This document shows, one piece after another, positions 16,013-22,606 of a stretch of DNA of 27,231 nt; the stretch's first letter is position 1, and each line of letters opens with the position of its first letter. The position numbers were made by a program, and so were the translations under genes. The DNA is taken from contig JBJETR010000067.1 of the NCBI GenBank assembly GCA_051883415.1, positions 1 through 27,231 on the forward strand. Direction: 5' to 3'. The DNA is from HGM11368 sp051883415 (GTDB lineage: Bacteria > Bacillota > Clostridia > Christensenellales > UBA3700). The notes under the pieces were generated by a model. The model was not told the origin of the DNA. It did not search any database and saw only the letters and a list, made by a program, of their open reading frames with translations.

Positions 16013-16060
16013 AAAAAAAGGCGTCCACCGAAGGGTATAAACCCATCGATGAACGCCTTT
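16013..16060 (-). terminator. Leader attenuator of the glutamate synthase operon
   Basis: On the minus strand AAAGGCGT (16060-16053) pairs with ACGCCTTT (16024-16017). An upper stem CGA-T-GGG/CCC-T-TCG lies above it, and seven T follow. It is 28 nt before the first ATG, inside the 5' leader, so it must be bypassed for expression. Its 5' arm is shared with the hexaloop hairpin at 16048-16067. Confidence 0.85.
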
Positions 16061-16067
16061 GCTCATC
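16048..16067 (-). promoter_or_regulatory. ANTAR-type hexaloop antiterminator hairpin, glt leader
   Basis: Minus strand GATGAGC-AAAGGC-GTTCATC forms a 7-bp stem (one G-U) with a 6-nt loop carrying A at position 1 and G at position 4, the ANTAR recognition signature. Its loop and 3' arm are the 5' arm of the attenuator, so the two folds exclude each other. Protein binding would favour read-through. It begins about 3 nt after the predicted transcription start. Confidence 0.75.
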
Positions 16068-16076
16068 TATACTTCA

Positions 16077-16105
16077 ATATTACTCACTTTTTTGTACGTT
16101 GTCAA
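16077..16105 (-). promoter_or_regulatory. Promoter of the glutamate synthase-glnA-ANTAR operon
   Basis: On the minus strand TTGACA (16105-16100), a 17-bp spacer and TAATAT (16082-16077). The predicted start near 16070 is just before the hexaloop hairpin. The -35 box lies within the palindromic GTTGACAAC, mirrored by the divergent glnN promoter. Confidence 0.75.
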
Positions 16106-16171
16106 CAATAGACGACAATTTTAGCAAAAAATCGACTGTAAAAAAAATTGTAAAAAATTGCGAGCAAATCG

Positions 16172-16200
16172 TTGACAACGGCTTGGTCAAGGAATATAAT
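16172..16200 (+). promoter_or_regulatory. Promoter of the glnN-amt operon
   Basis: Perfect TTGACA (16172-16177), a 17-bp spacer and perfect TATAAT (16195-16200). So strong a core promoter fits control after initiation, by the two attenuators downstream. Between the divergent promoters (16106-16171) the DNA is A/T-rich with no supported gene. Confidence 0.85.
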
Positions 16201-16212
16201 GATGACGTAATC

Positions 16213-16228
16213 AAGGCAAAGGCGTCTT
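16213..16228 (+). promoter_or_regulatory. ANTAR-type hexaloop hairpin 1, glnN leader
   Basis: AAGGC-AAAGGC-GTCTT forms a 5-bp stem (one G-U) with hexaloop AAAGGC, A1 and G4 in place. The loop is identical to that of the glt leader on the other strand. Loop and 3' arm are the 5' arm of terminator 1, so the folds are mutually exclusive. It begins about 6 nt after the predicted start. Confidence 0.75.
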
Positions 16229-16254
16229 AGAGTTATCTCTTAGACGCCCTTTTT
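16218..16254 (+). terminator. Leader terminator 1 before glnN
   Basis: GGCGTCT (16221-16227) pairs with AGACGCC (16242-16248). A T-T mismatch and four more pairs lead to loop TTAT. A flanking AAA/TTT and the tract CTTTTTAT follow. It ends 90 nt before the glnN ATG, so it is a leader attenuator and not the end of a gene. Confidence 0.8.
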
Positions 16255-16285
16255 ATTTGATTACAAATATCAATATTATAAGACA

Positions 16286-16301
16286 AAGGCAATGGAGTCT
16301 T
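16286..16301 (+). promoter_or_regulatory. ANTAR-type hexaloop hairpin 2, glnN leader
   Basis: AAGGC-AATGGA-GTCTT has the same 5-bp stem as hairpin 1, with loop AATGGA keeping A1 and G4. It overlaps the 5' arm of terminator 2 (16286-16295) and so would compete with it. Confidence 0.7.
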
Positions 16302-16331
16302 GATATCAAGCCCCATTGTCTTATTTTTTTT
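16286..16331 (+). terminator. Leader terminator 2 before glnN
   Basis: AAGGCAATGG (16286-16295) pairs with CCATTGTCTT (16313-16322), one G-U. An upper CTTG/CAAG stem closes over ATAT, and eight T (16324-16331) follow. The T tract touches the Shine-Dalgarno AAGGAG at 16332, so the terminator must be bypassed for glnN to be made. Confidence 0.85.
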
Positions 16332-16344
16332 AAGGAGAACTAAT

Positions 16345-18441
16345 ATGGAAACAGTAAGCGAAATGTTTGGAAGTTTAGTCTTTGACGACAGAGTAATGAA
16401 AGCCAACCTCTCCGCCAAGGTATATCAATCCCTCAAAAAGACTATCGACGAGGGAGCGCAACTCGACTTGTCGGTTGCCAACGCCGTTGCTACGGCAATG
16501 AAGGATTGGGCGATATCCAAAGGTGCCACGCACTTTACTCACTGGTTCCAACCGCTCACGGGCATCACGGCAGAAAAGCACGACAGCTTTATCACTCCCG
16601 CTCCCGACGGTAGAGTAATTATGGAATTTTCGGGCAAGGAACTCATCAAGGGCGAGCCTGACGCTTCGAGTTTTCCTTCGGGCGGTATCAGAGCAACTTT
16701 CGAGGCAAGAGGATATACTGCGTGGGATCCGACTTCTTACGCTTTTATCAAGGGCAAGACCTTGTGTATTCCTACCGCATTTTGTTCTTACGGCGGTGAA
16801 GCGCTCGACAAAAAGACGCCTTTGCTTCGTTCTATGGAAGCCCTCAACAAGCAAGCATTGAGAGTGCTTAGACTCTTCGGTAATACCGATGTCAAATGCG
16901 TTAGAACCTCGGTAGGACCGGAGCAAGAATACTTCCTTGTAGACAAGGCAATGTTCGATGCACGTAAGGACCTCGTCTTTACGGGTAGAACGCTCTTCGG
17001 TGCCAAGTCGCCTAAAGGACAAGAGATGGAAGACCATTACTTCGGTATGATTAAGCCGAGGGTAGCGGCATATATGCAAGACCTCAACGAAGAGTTGTGG
17101 AAGCTGGGCATTCTTGCCAAGACCGAGCACAACGAGGTAGCGCCTGCACAACACGAACTTGCGCCAATCTATACCACGACCAACATTGCCACCGACCACA
17201 ACCAACTTACGATGGAGATAATGCAAAAGGTTGCGCTCAAACACGGACTTGTTTGTTTGCTCCACGAGAAGCCTTTTGCAGGCGTCAACGGTAGCGGAAA
17301 ACACAACAACTGGTCTATGGCGACGGACACGGGAGTCAACCTCTTGTCACCGGGAGAGACGCCTTACGAAAACGCACAATTCTTGCTTTTCCTATGTGCC
17401 GTTATCAAGGCAGTGGACGACTATCAAGATTTGCTTAGATTGTCTGTAGCAACGGCAGGCAACGACCATCGTCTCGGTGCCAACGAAGCACCTCCTGCAG
17501 TCGTATCAATCTTCTTGGGCGACGAACTGACGGCTATTTTGGAAGCTATCGAGAGCGACAAGCCTTATAGCGGAACCAAAAAGACGACACTCAAACTAGG
17601 AGTAGACGTTTTGCCTAAGTTTGCAAGGGACACGACAGACCGCAACAGAACCTCCCCGTTTGCATTTACGGGCAACAAATTCGAATTCCGTATGCTCGGC
17701 TCGTCCAACAGCATTTCTTGCGCCAACATTATGCTCAACTCGGCGGTAGCAGAGTCGTTGAAAATATATGCCGACAGACTAGAAGGGGCAGACAACTTCG
17801 AAGAGGCATTGCACGATATGATCAAGAAGACTATCAAAGACCACAAGCGTATTTTGTTCAACGGCAACGGCTACGACGATGCTTGGATAGAAGAGGCTAC
17901 ACAAAAGAGAGGCTTGCTCAACTATCGCACAACGCCCGATTGTATGCCACACCTCGTTGACAAAAAGAACGTCGACATGCTCACATCTCACAACGTCTTT
18001 ACGGAGAAAGAACTATATTCTCGTGTAGAAATCATGCTTGACAATTATTGCAAGACGATTGTCATCGAGGCAAGCACAATGGTGGATATGGCAAGAAAGC
18101 AGATACTACCCGCAATCGAGTCTTATATCAAAGAGCTCAGCGACACCGCAGTTGCTAAGAAGGCGTTTATGCCGGAAGCAACCTGTGCCACCGAAAAAAA
18201 GACGGTTGCCAGATTGTCGATTTTGACCGAGCAAATAATTGCCAAGACGGAAGAACTCGAGGACGAAGTAGTCAAATTAAAATTTATCACCGATATCGAG
18301 CAAAAGAGCTACGTCATCAGAGACAATGTGTTGTCGCTCATGTCGCAACTCAGAGCTGTAGCCGACGAGGCAGAGACACTTACGGCAGAAAAATATTGGC
18401 CGTTCCCAACCTACGGCGACTTGCTCTTCGGAGTCAAGTAA
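16345..18441 (+). CDS. glnN: Type III glutamine synthetase (GSIII)
   Basis: A 698-aa GSIII, the large two-ring dodecameric class, which assimilates ammonia into glutamine with ATP. Marks include EQEYFLVD (residue 193 on), NEVAPAQHELAPIYTTTN (263 on), the TMEIMQKVALKHGL helix, PFAGVNGSGKHNNWSM (catalytic NGSGKH at 315), AGNDHRLGANEAPP and an E-R-rich C-terminal coiled region. The start is ATG 16345, because AAGGAG is 7 nt upstream; an in-frame TTG at 16300 lies inside the attenuator hairpin and is rejected. Expression is likely controlled by two ANTAR-type attenuators in its 138-nt leader. The amt-PII gene follows after 58 nt without a clear terminator. With the altered GSI across the divide, this is probably the main ammonia-assimilating GS. 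Confidence 0.96.
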   Translation: METVSEMFGSLVFDDRVMKANLSAKVYQSLKKTIDEGAQLDLSVANAVATAMKDWAISKGATHFTHWFQPLTGITAEKHDSFITPAPDGRVIMEFSGKELIKGEPDASSFPSGGIRATFEARGYTAWDPTSYAFIKGKTLCIPTAFCSYGGEALDKKTPLLRSMEALNKQALRVLRLFGNTDVKCVRTSVGPEQEYFLVDKAMFDARKDLVFTGRTLFGAKSPKGQEMEDHYFGMIKPRVAAYMQDLNEELWKLGILAKTEHNEVAPAQHELAPIYTTTNIATDHNQLTMEIMQKVALKHGLVCLLHEKPFAGVNGSGKHNNWSMATDTGVNLLSPGETPYENAQFLLFLCAVIKAVDDYQDLLRLSVATAGNDHRLGANEAPPAVVSIFLGDELTAILEAIESDKPYSGTKKTTLKLGVDVLPKFARDTTDRNRTSPFAFTGNKFEFRMLGSSNSISCANIMLNSAVAESLKIYADRLEGADNFEEALHDMIKKTIKDHKRILFNGNGYDDAWIEEATQKRGLLNYRTTPDCMPHLVDKKNVDMLTSHNVFTEKELYSRVEIMLDNYCKTIVIEASTMVDMARKQILPAIESYIKELSDTAVAKKAFMPEATCATEKKTVARLSILTEQIIAKTEELEDEVVKLKFITDIEQKSYVIRDNVLSLMSQLRAVADEAETLTAEKYWPFPTYGDLLFGVK

Positions 18442-18451
18442 ACGCCGAAAA

Positions 18452-18467
18452 GTCGATACGTGTCGAC
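18452..18467. repeat. Near-palindrome, copy 2, before amt
   Basis: GTCGATACGTGTCGAC is palindromic except at one base pair and contains the same 14-mer found at 209-222. It lies between the glnN stop and the amt start. There is no T tract after it on the plus strand, so it is not a terminator of glnN. Confidence 0.5.
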
Positions 18468-18499
18468 AAAAATGCGTATCAAGATGAGAGGATAGACTT

Positions 18500-20221
18500 A
18501 TGACAATAGAATTTTGGTATCTTATAGGAGCAGCATTGGTATTCTTTATGCAGGCGGGATTTGCAATGGTGGAGACAGGCTTCACCAGAGCAAAAAACGC
18601 AGGCAATATAATAATGAAAAACCTAATGGATTTCTGCATAGGCACCGTCGTATTTTCCTTGCTAGGCTTTGGAATTATGATGGGTGAGGACGCGCTCTTC
18701 GGTCTAATCGGAATTCCTAATATGGATTTGTGGGCACATTTCAAAGACTTTATAGCAAGCCCCGAGGAGGGATTTACGGGTGCGTCGACATTCGTGTTCA
18801 ACCTCGTGTTTTGCGCAACCACGGCGACTATAGTATCGGGCTCGATGGCAGAGCGTACTAAGTTTATATCGTATTGCATATACTCCGCCGTCATTTCCCT
18901 CTTTATTTATCCAATCGAAGCACATTGGATATGGGGTGGCGGTTGGCTGTCGGCACTCGGCTTCCACGACTATGCAGGCTCGACGGCAATACATATGGTA
19001 GGCGGTATCGCAGCTCTAGTCGGAGCAATCTTCCTTGGACCTCGTATCGGTAAATACGTCAAGGATAAGGCGGGTAAGGTAGTCAAGGTCAACGCAATCC
19101 CCGGTCACTCTATTCCGCTAGGAGCTTTAGGTGCATTCATATTGTGGTTTGGCTGGTACGGATTCAACGGTGCTGCGGCAACTTCTCCGTCGGAACTAGC
19201 AACGATATTCCTCAATACGACTATTGCCCCTGCGGTAGCAACCGTTACAACAATGATATTTACTTGGATTAAGAATGGCAAGCCCGACGTGTCGATGTGT
19301 ATCAACGCTTGTTTGGCGGGACTCGTTGCCGTGACGGCAGGCTGTGACTGTTTCGACGCTATAGGCTCTACTGTAGTAGGTTTGGTAGCGGGTATATTGG
19401 TAGTATTGGTAGTCGAGGGCTTGGATCTAAAGCTGCATATCGACGATCCTGTCGGTGCTGTAGGCGTACACATGGCTAACGGTATCTGGGGTACGCTTGC
19501 GGTAGGTCTTTTGGCTAACCCTGACGCACCTGCCGGTCTTGACGGATTGTTCTACACCGGCAAGTGGTACCAAATCGGAGTACAAACGTTGGGCTTCGTA
19601 GCGGTAGCGGCATATACGGCGCTGATGATGATAGCATGCTTTGTAATAATCAAGAAGACAATCGGACTGAGAGTAACCAAAGAAGAAGAAATCAAAGGAC
19701 TTGACAGTACCGAACACGGCTTGCCGAGCGCATACGCCGACTTTGCTCCGTCGACGGTTGCATACGCCGATTATATCAGCGAAGACACCGTGGTAGTGAC
19801 GGGACAGACGCCTGTATCCGAAGCGGTTGTAGTCAAGAAAGCACCTTCCTTCGTGGCAGAGGGCACACCTAAGTTTACCAAGGTAGAAATCATCTTCAAA
19901 GAAGAGAGACTTTACGCACTCAAAGACGCTATGAGCAAGCTCGGCATAACGGGCATGACGGTGTCGCACGTTATGGGTTACGGACAGCAAAAGGGCAAAC
20001 CGGAGTTCTATCGTGGCGTTGCGGTAGAGAGCAACTTGTTGCCTAAGGTGCAAGTGGACATCGTGGTCAGCAAGATACCTGTGCAAGACGTCATCGAAAC
20101 GGCGAAGAAGGTACTCTATACGGGACATATCGGCGACGGAAAGATATTCGTTTACGACGTCGAAAACGTAGTCAAGGTGCGTACGGGAGAAGAAGGGTAC
20201 GACGCTTTGCAAGACGACTAA
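18500..20221 (+). CDS. amt: Ammonium transporter fused to a PII (GlnK) domain
   Basis: A 573-aa membrane protein. Residues 1-395 are an Amt channel: VFFMQAGFAMVETGFTRAKN at the N-terminus, about eleven hydrophobic helices and the twin pore His at 165 (IHMVGG) and 324 (GVHMANG). A linker (396-458) leads to a complete C-terminal PII domain (459-573). This has the T-loop GYGQQKGKPEFYRG with Tyr504, the LPKVQVDIVV strand and the B-loop TGHIGDGKIF. PII proteins bind ATP/ADP and 2-oxoglutarate and plug Amt channels; here gate and channel are one chain, so gating would be intramolecular. GAGAGG lies upstream of the ATG. It shares the glnN transcript. Confidence 0.96.
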   Translation: MTIEFWYLIGAALVFFMQAGFAMVETGFTRAKNAGNIIMKNLMDFCIGTVVFSLLGFGIMMGEDALFGLIGIPNMDLWAHFKDFIASPEEGFTGASTFVFNLVFCATTATIVSGSMAERTKFISYCIYSAVISLFIYPIEAHWIWGGGWLSALGFHDYAGSTAIHMVGGIAALVGAIFLGPRIGKYVKDKAGKVVKVNAIPGHSIPLGALGAFILWFGWYGFNGAAATSPSELATIFLNTTIAPAVATVTTMIFTWIKNGKPDVSMCINACLAGLVAVTAGCDCFDAIGSTVVGLVAGILVVLVVEGLDLKLHIDDPVGAVGVHMANGIWGTLAVGLLANPDAPAGLDGLFYTGKWYQIGVQTLGFVAVAAYTALMMIACFVIIKKTIGLRVTKEEEIKGLDSTEHGLPSAYADFAPSTVAYADYISEDTVVVTGQTPVSEAVVVKKAPSFVAEGTPKFTKVEIIFKEERLYALKDAMSKLGITGMTVSHVMGYGQQKGKPEFYRGVAVESNLLPKVQVDIVVSKIPVQDVIETAKKVLYTGHIGDGKIFVYDVENVVKVRTGEEGYDALQDD

Positions 20222-20235
20222 AAGTCATATACGCA

Positions 20236-20261
20236 CCGACCGCTCTATATTGGGCGGTCGG
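20236..20261 (+). other. GC-rich hairpin in the amt-asnB gap
   Basis: CCGACCGC (20236-20243) pairs perfectly with GCGGTCGG (20254-20261) around a 10-nt loop. No T tract follows, so it is not a standard intrinsic terminator. It may be an RNA stability or processing element that sets different levels for amt and asnB. Confidence 0.5.
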
Positions 20262-20270
20262 GCAAAACGT

Positions 20271-20288
20271 GTAAAAGGCAACTTTTAC
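20271..20288 (+). other. GCAA-tetraloop hairpin before the asnB ribosome site
   Basis: GTAAAAG-GCAA-CTTTTAC is a perfect 7-bp hairpin with a GNRA tetraloop, ending 2-3 nt before AAGGAG of asnB. It could tune translation; no ligand is suggested by the sequence. Confidence 0.45.
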
Positions 20289-20301
20289 CAAAGGAGTTAT
20301 T

Positions 20302-21879
20302 ATGTGCGGAATAATGGGATATTGTGGCAAGAGTGCTACGATGCAAGCCTTTGAACAAGGTTTTCAAAAGACGGTGTCCAGAGGACCTGACCAAAGTAGA
20401 ATTATAGAGTTGCCGTCGGGTATTATAGGTTTTCACCGTCTGGCAATAATGGGATTGACGGAGAGCGGAATGCAACCTTTTGGGTTGGATTCCGATTATG
20501 TTGTATGCAACGGAGAAATATACGGCTTTGAAAAAATTAAGGAAAAGTTGGAGGGAAAATATACTTTTGTCAGTCAGTCTGACTGCGAGGTGTTGCTCCC
20601 TATGTATAGAGAATACGGCGTGGATATGTTTGCAATGCTCGACGCCGAGTTTGCGTGCATTATCTACGACGGCAAGAAAGACAGCTTTATTGCGGCAAGA
20701 GATCCGATAGGCATCAGACCGCTATATTACGGCTACGACGCCGAGGGTACGATAGTCTTTGCCAGCGAAGCCAAAAACCTCGTAGGACTAGTGGGAGATA
20801 TAATGCCTTTTCCACCGGGACACTATTACGAGGATGGCAAGTTCGTATGTTACAACGATATCACCAAGGTCGAGAAGGTATGCTACGACGATATCGATAC
20901 TGTTTGTTCCAACATTAAGTCAAAGCTTGTGGCGGGCGTAGAAAAGAGATTGGTTGCCGACGCCAAAGTGGGCTTTTTGTTGTCGGGCGGATTGGATAGC
21001 TCGCTAGTGTGCGCCATTGCCGCCAAGAAGAGCGACAAACCTATCCGCACCTTCGCCATAGGCATGAGCGAGGACGCTATAGACCTCAAGTACGCCAAGC
21101 AAGTCGCCGACTATATCGGTAGCGACCACACCGAGGTCATAATTACTAAGCAAGACGTGCTCGACGCTCTAGAAGAAGTCATCGCAATGCTCGGCACCTA
21201 CGACATCACCACGATTAGAGCAAGTATGGGTATGTATCTCATCTGCAAAGCCATACACCAAAACACCGATATTAGAGTTTTGCTTACGGGAGAGATTTCC
21301 GACGAATTGTTCGGATACAAATATACCGACTTTGCTCCTAACGCCGAGGCTTTCCAACAAGAAGCCGTCAAGAGAGTCAAAGAATTGCATATGTACGACG
21401 TGCTCAGAGCCGATAGATGTATATCCGTCAACTCGTTGGAAGCGAGAGTGCCTTTCGGTGACCTCGACTTCGTCAAATACGTTATGGCTATAGATCCTGC
21501 CAAGAAACTTAACGTTTACAACAAGGGCAAGTATCTATTGCGTAAAGCCTTCGAAGGAGACTATCTACCTTACGACATTCTTTATAGAGAAAAGGCTGCT
21601 TTTTCCGACGCTGTAGGTCACTCGATGGTGGACTATCTCAAAGAATACGCCGAGTCGCAGTATACCGACGAGAGGTTCGAAAAAGAAAAAGCCAAGTATT
21701 CCCACGCACAGCCATTTACCAAAGAGTCGCTGCTATATAGAGAGATATTCGAAAAGTATTATCCTCACCAAAGTGGAATGGTAGTGGACTTTTGGATGCC
21801 TAACAAGGAGTGGGAAGGTTGCAACGTCAACGATCCGTCCGCCAGAGTTTTGTCCAACTACGGCGCAAGCGGAAAATAA
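20302..21879 (+). CDS. asnB: Asparagine synthetase, glutamine-hydrolysing
   Basis: A 525-aa cytoplasmic enzyme converting aspartate, glutamine and ATP to asparagine, glutamate, AMP and PPi. Met1 is followed by catalytic Cys2 (MCGIMGYCG), exposed after Met removal. NGEIYGFEKI and SQSDCEVLL belong to the glutaminase domain. The synthetase domain has the PPi loop SGGLDSS (228-234) and TGEISDELFGYKY. Length is slightly under E. coli AsnB (554). AAGGAG precedes the ATG. purC follows after 14 nt, so it heads, or continues, the nucleotide and amide cluster. No T-box or other tRNA-sensing leader is visible. Confidence 0.95.
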   Translation: MCGIMGYCGKSATMQAFEQGFQKTVSRGPDQSRIIELPSGIIGFHRLAIMGLTESGMQPFGLDSDYVVCNGEIYGFEKIKEKLEGKYTFVSQSDCEVLLPMYREYGVDMFAMLDAEFACIIYDGKKDSFIAARDPIGIRPLYYGYDAEGTIVFASEAKNLVGLVGDIMPFPPGHYYEDGKFVCYNDITKVEKVCYDDIDTVCSNIKSKLVAGVEKRLVADAKVGFLLSGGLDSSLVCAIAAKKSDKPIRTFAIGMSEDAIDLKYAKQVADYIGSDHTEVIITKQDVLDALEEVIAMLGTYDITTIRASMGMYLICKAIHQNTDIRVLLTGEISDELFGYKYTDFAPNAEAFQQEAVKRVKELHMYDVLRADRCISVNSLEARVPFGDLDFVKYVMAIDPAKKLNVYNKGKYLLRKAFEGDYLPYDILYREKAAFSDAVGHSMVDYLKEYAESQYTDERFEKEKAKYSHAQPFTKESLLYREIFEKYYPHQSGMVVDFWMPNKEWEGCNVNDPSARVLSNYGASGK

Positions 21880-21893
21880 TATAGGAGATATTT

Positions 21894-22598
21894 ATGAACA
21901 AACTAACACAGTTGTACGAAGGCAAAGCAAAGAAGGTATTTGCCACCGAAGAAAGAGACGAATTGATAGTATCTTACAAAGATTCGGCAACGGCTTTTAA
22001 CGGCGAAAAGAAAGGTACTATAGAGGGCAAAGGCGAAATCAACAACAAGATGAGCAACTATCTATTCCGTTTGTTGGAAAAAGAAGGAATACCTACCCAC
22101 TATATCAAAGAACTCAATTCTCGCGAGACGCTTGTCAAAAAGGTGGAAATCGTACCACTCGAAGTCATAATTCGCAACGTGGCGGCAGGCAGTTTTTCTA
22201 AGAAATTAGGCATTGCCGAAGGCACGCCACTACTGCAACCGACTATCGAATTTTCTTACAAAAACGATGCGCTCGGCGATCCTTTTATCAATACTTATTA
22301 TGCACTTGCACTTGGACTTGCTACCCAAGACGAGATTGATACAATCGTCAAGTACGCTTTTGGCGTCAACGAGGTGCTCAAGGCAAAATTTTTGGAAGTG
22401 GGACTAAAGCTTATCGACTTTAAGTTGGAGTTTGGCAGATTCCATAAACAAATCATTCTTGCCGACGAGATATCTCCCGACACGTGTAGACTTTGGGACG
22501 TACAAACCAACGAGAAGCTTGACAAAGACCGCTTCCGCAGAGACCTGGGCGGTGTAGAAGAAGCATATCAAGAAGTATTCAAAAGATTGATAAAATAG
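21894..22598 (+). CDS. purC: SAICAR synthetase
   Basis: A 234-aa enzyme of purine synthesis. It ligates aspartate to CAIR with ATP to give SAICAR. Recognisable segments are LYEGKAKKVF (ATP-binding hairpin), SYKDSATAFNG, EVIIRNVAAGSFSKKLG (family signature), DPFINTYYALALGLA, LIDFKLEFGRF and ILADEISPDTCRLWD. Length is typical for the single-domain bacterial form. TAGGAGA lies just upstream. The gene sits 14 nt after asnB and 8 nt before purA. The product is the substrate of PurB two genes on. Confidence 0.96.
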   Translation: MNKLTQLYEGKAKKVFATEERDELIVSYKDSATAFNGEKKGTIEGKGEINNKMSNYLFRLLEKEGIPTHYIKELNSRETLVKKVEIVPLEVIIRNVAAGSFSKKLGIAEGTPLLQPTIEFSYKNDALGDPFINTYYALALGLATQDEIDTIVKYAFGVNEVLKAKFLEVGLKLIDFKLEFGRFHKQIILADEISPDTCRLWDVQTNEKLDKDRFRRDLGGVEEAYQEVFKRLIK

Positions 22599-22606
22599 GA
22601 GAAAAT

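Noticed and set aside
16100..16119. GlnR-type operator TGTNA-N7-TNACA
   Set aside because: TTGTC...GACAA is present but the spacing and the right half-site do not fit the consensus.
16172..16190. TTGACA-ACGGCT-TGGTCAA as a partner hexaloop hairpin for module 1
   Set aside because: The loop has A1 and G4, but the stem needs a bulged G and it overlaps the perfect -35 box, so it would not be in the transcript from the assigned promoter.
16300..16344. Extended N-terminus of glnN from TTG 16300
   Set aside because: Those codons lie in the attenuator hairpin and T tract; ATG 16345 has the proper ribosome site.
16375..17304. 309-codon minus-strand open frame
   Set aside because: Antisense to glnN, with composition typical of a reverse-strand shadow and no recognisable motif.
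19427..20212. 261-codon minus-strand open frame
   Set aside because: Antisense to the PII part of the amt gene, His/Arg/Tyr-rich with no domain and no ribosome site; a composition artefact.
20222..20301. T-box or amino-acid riboswitch for asnB
   Set aside because: The gap is too short, and no T-box sequence, specifier loop or T tract is present.
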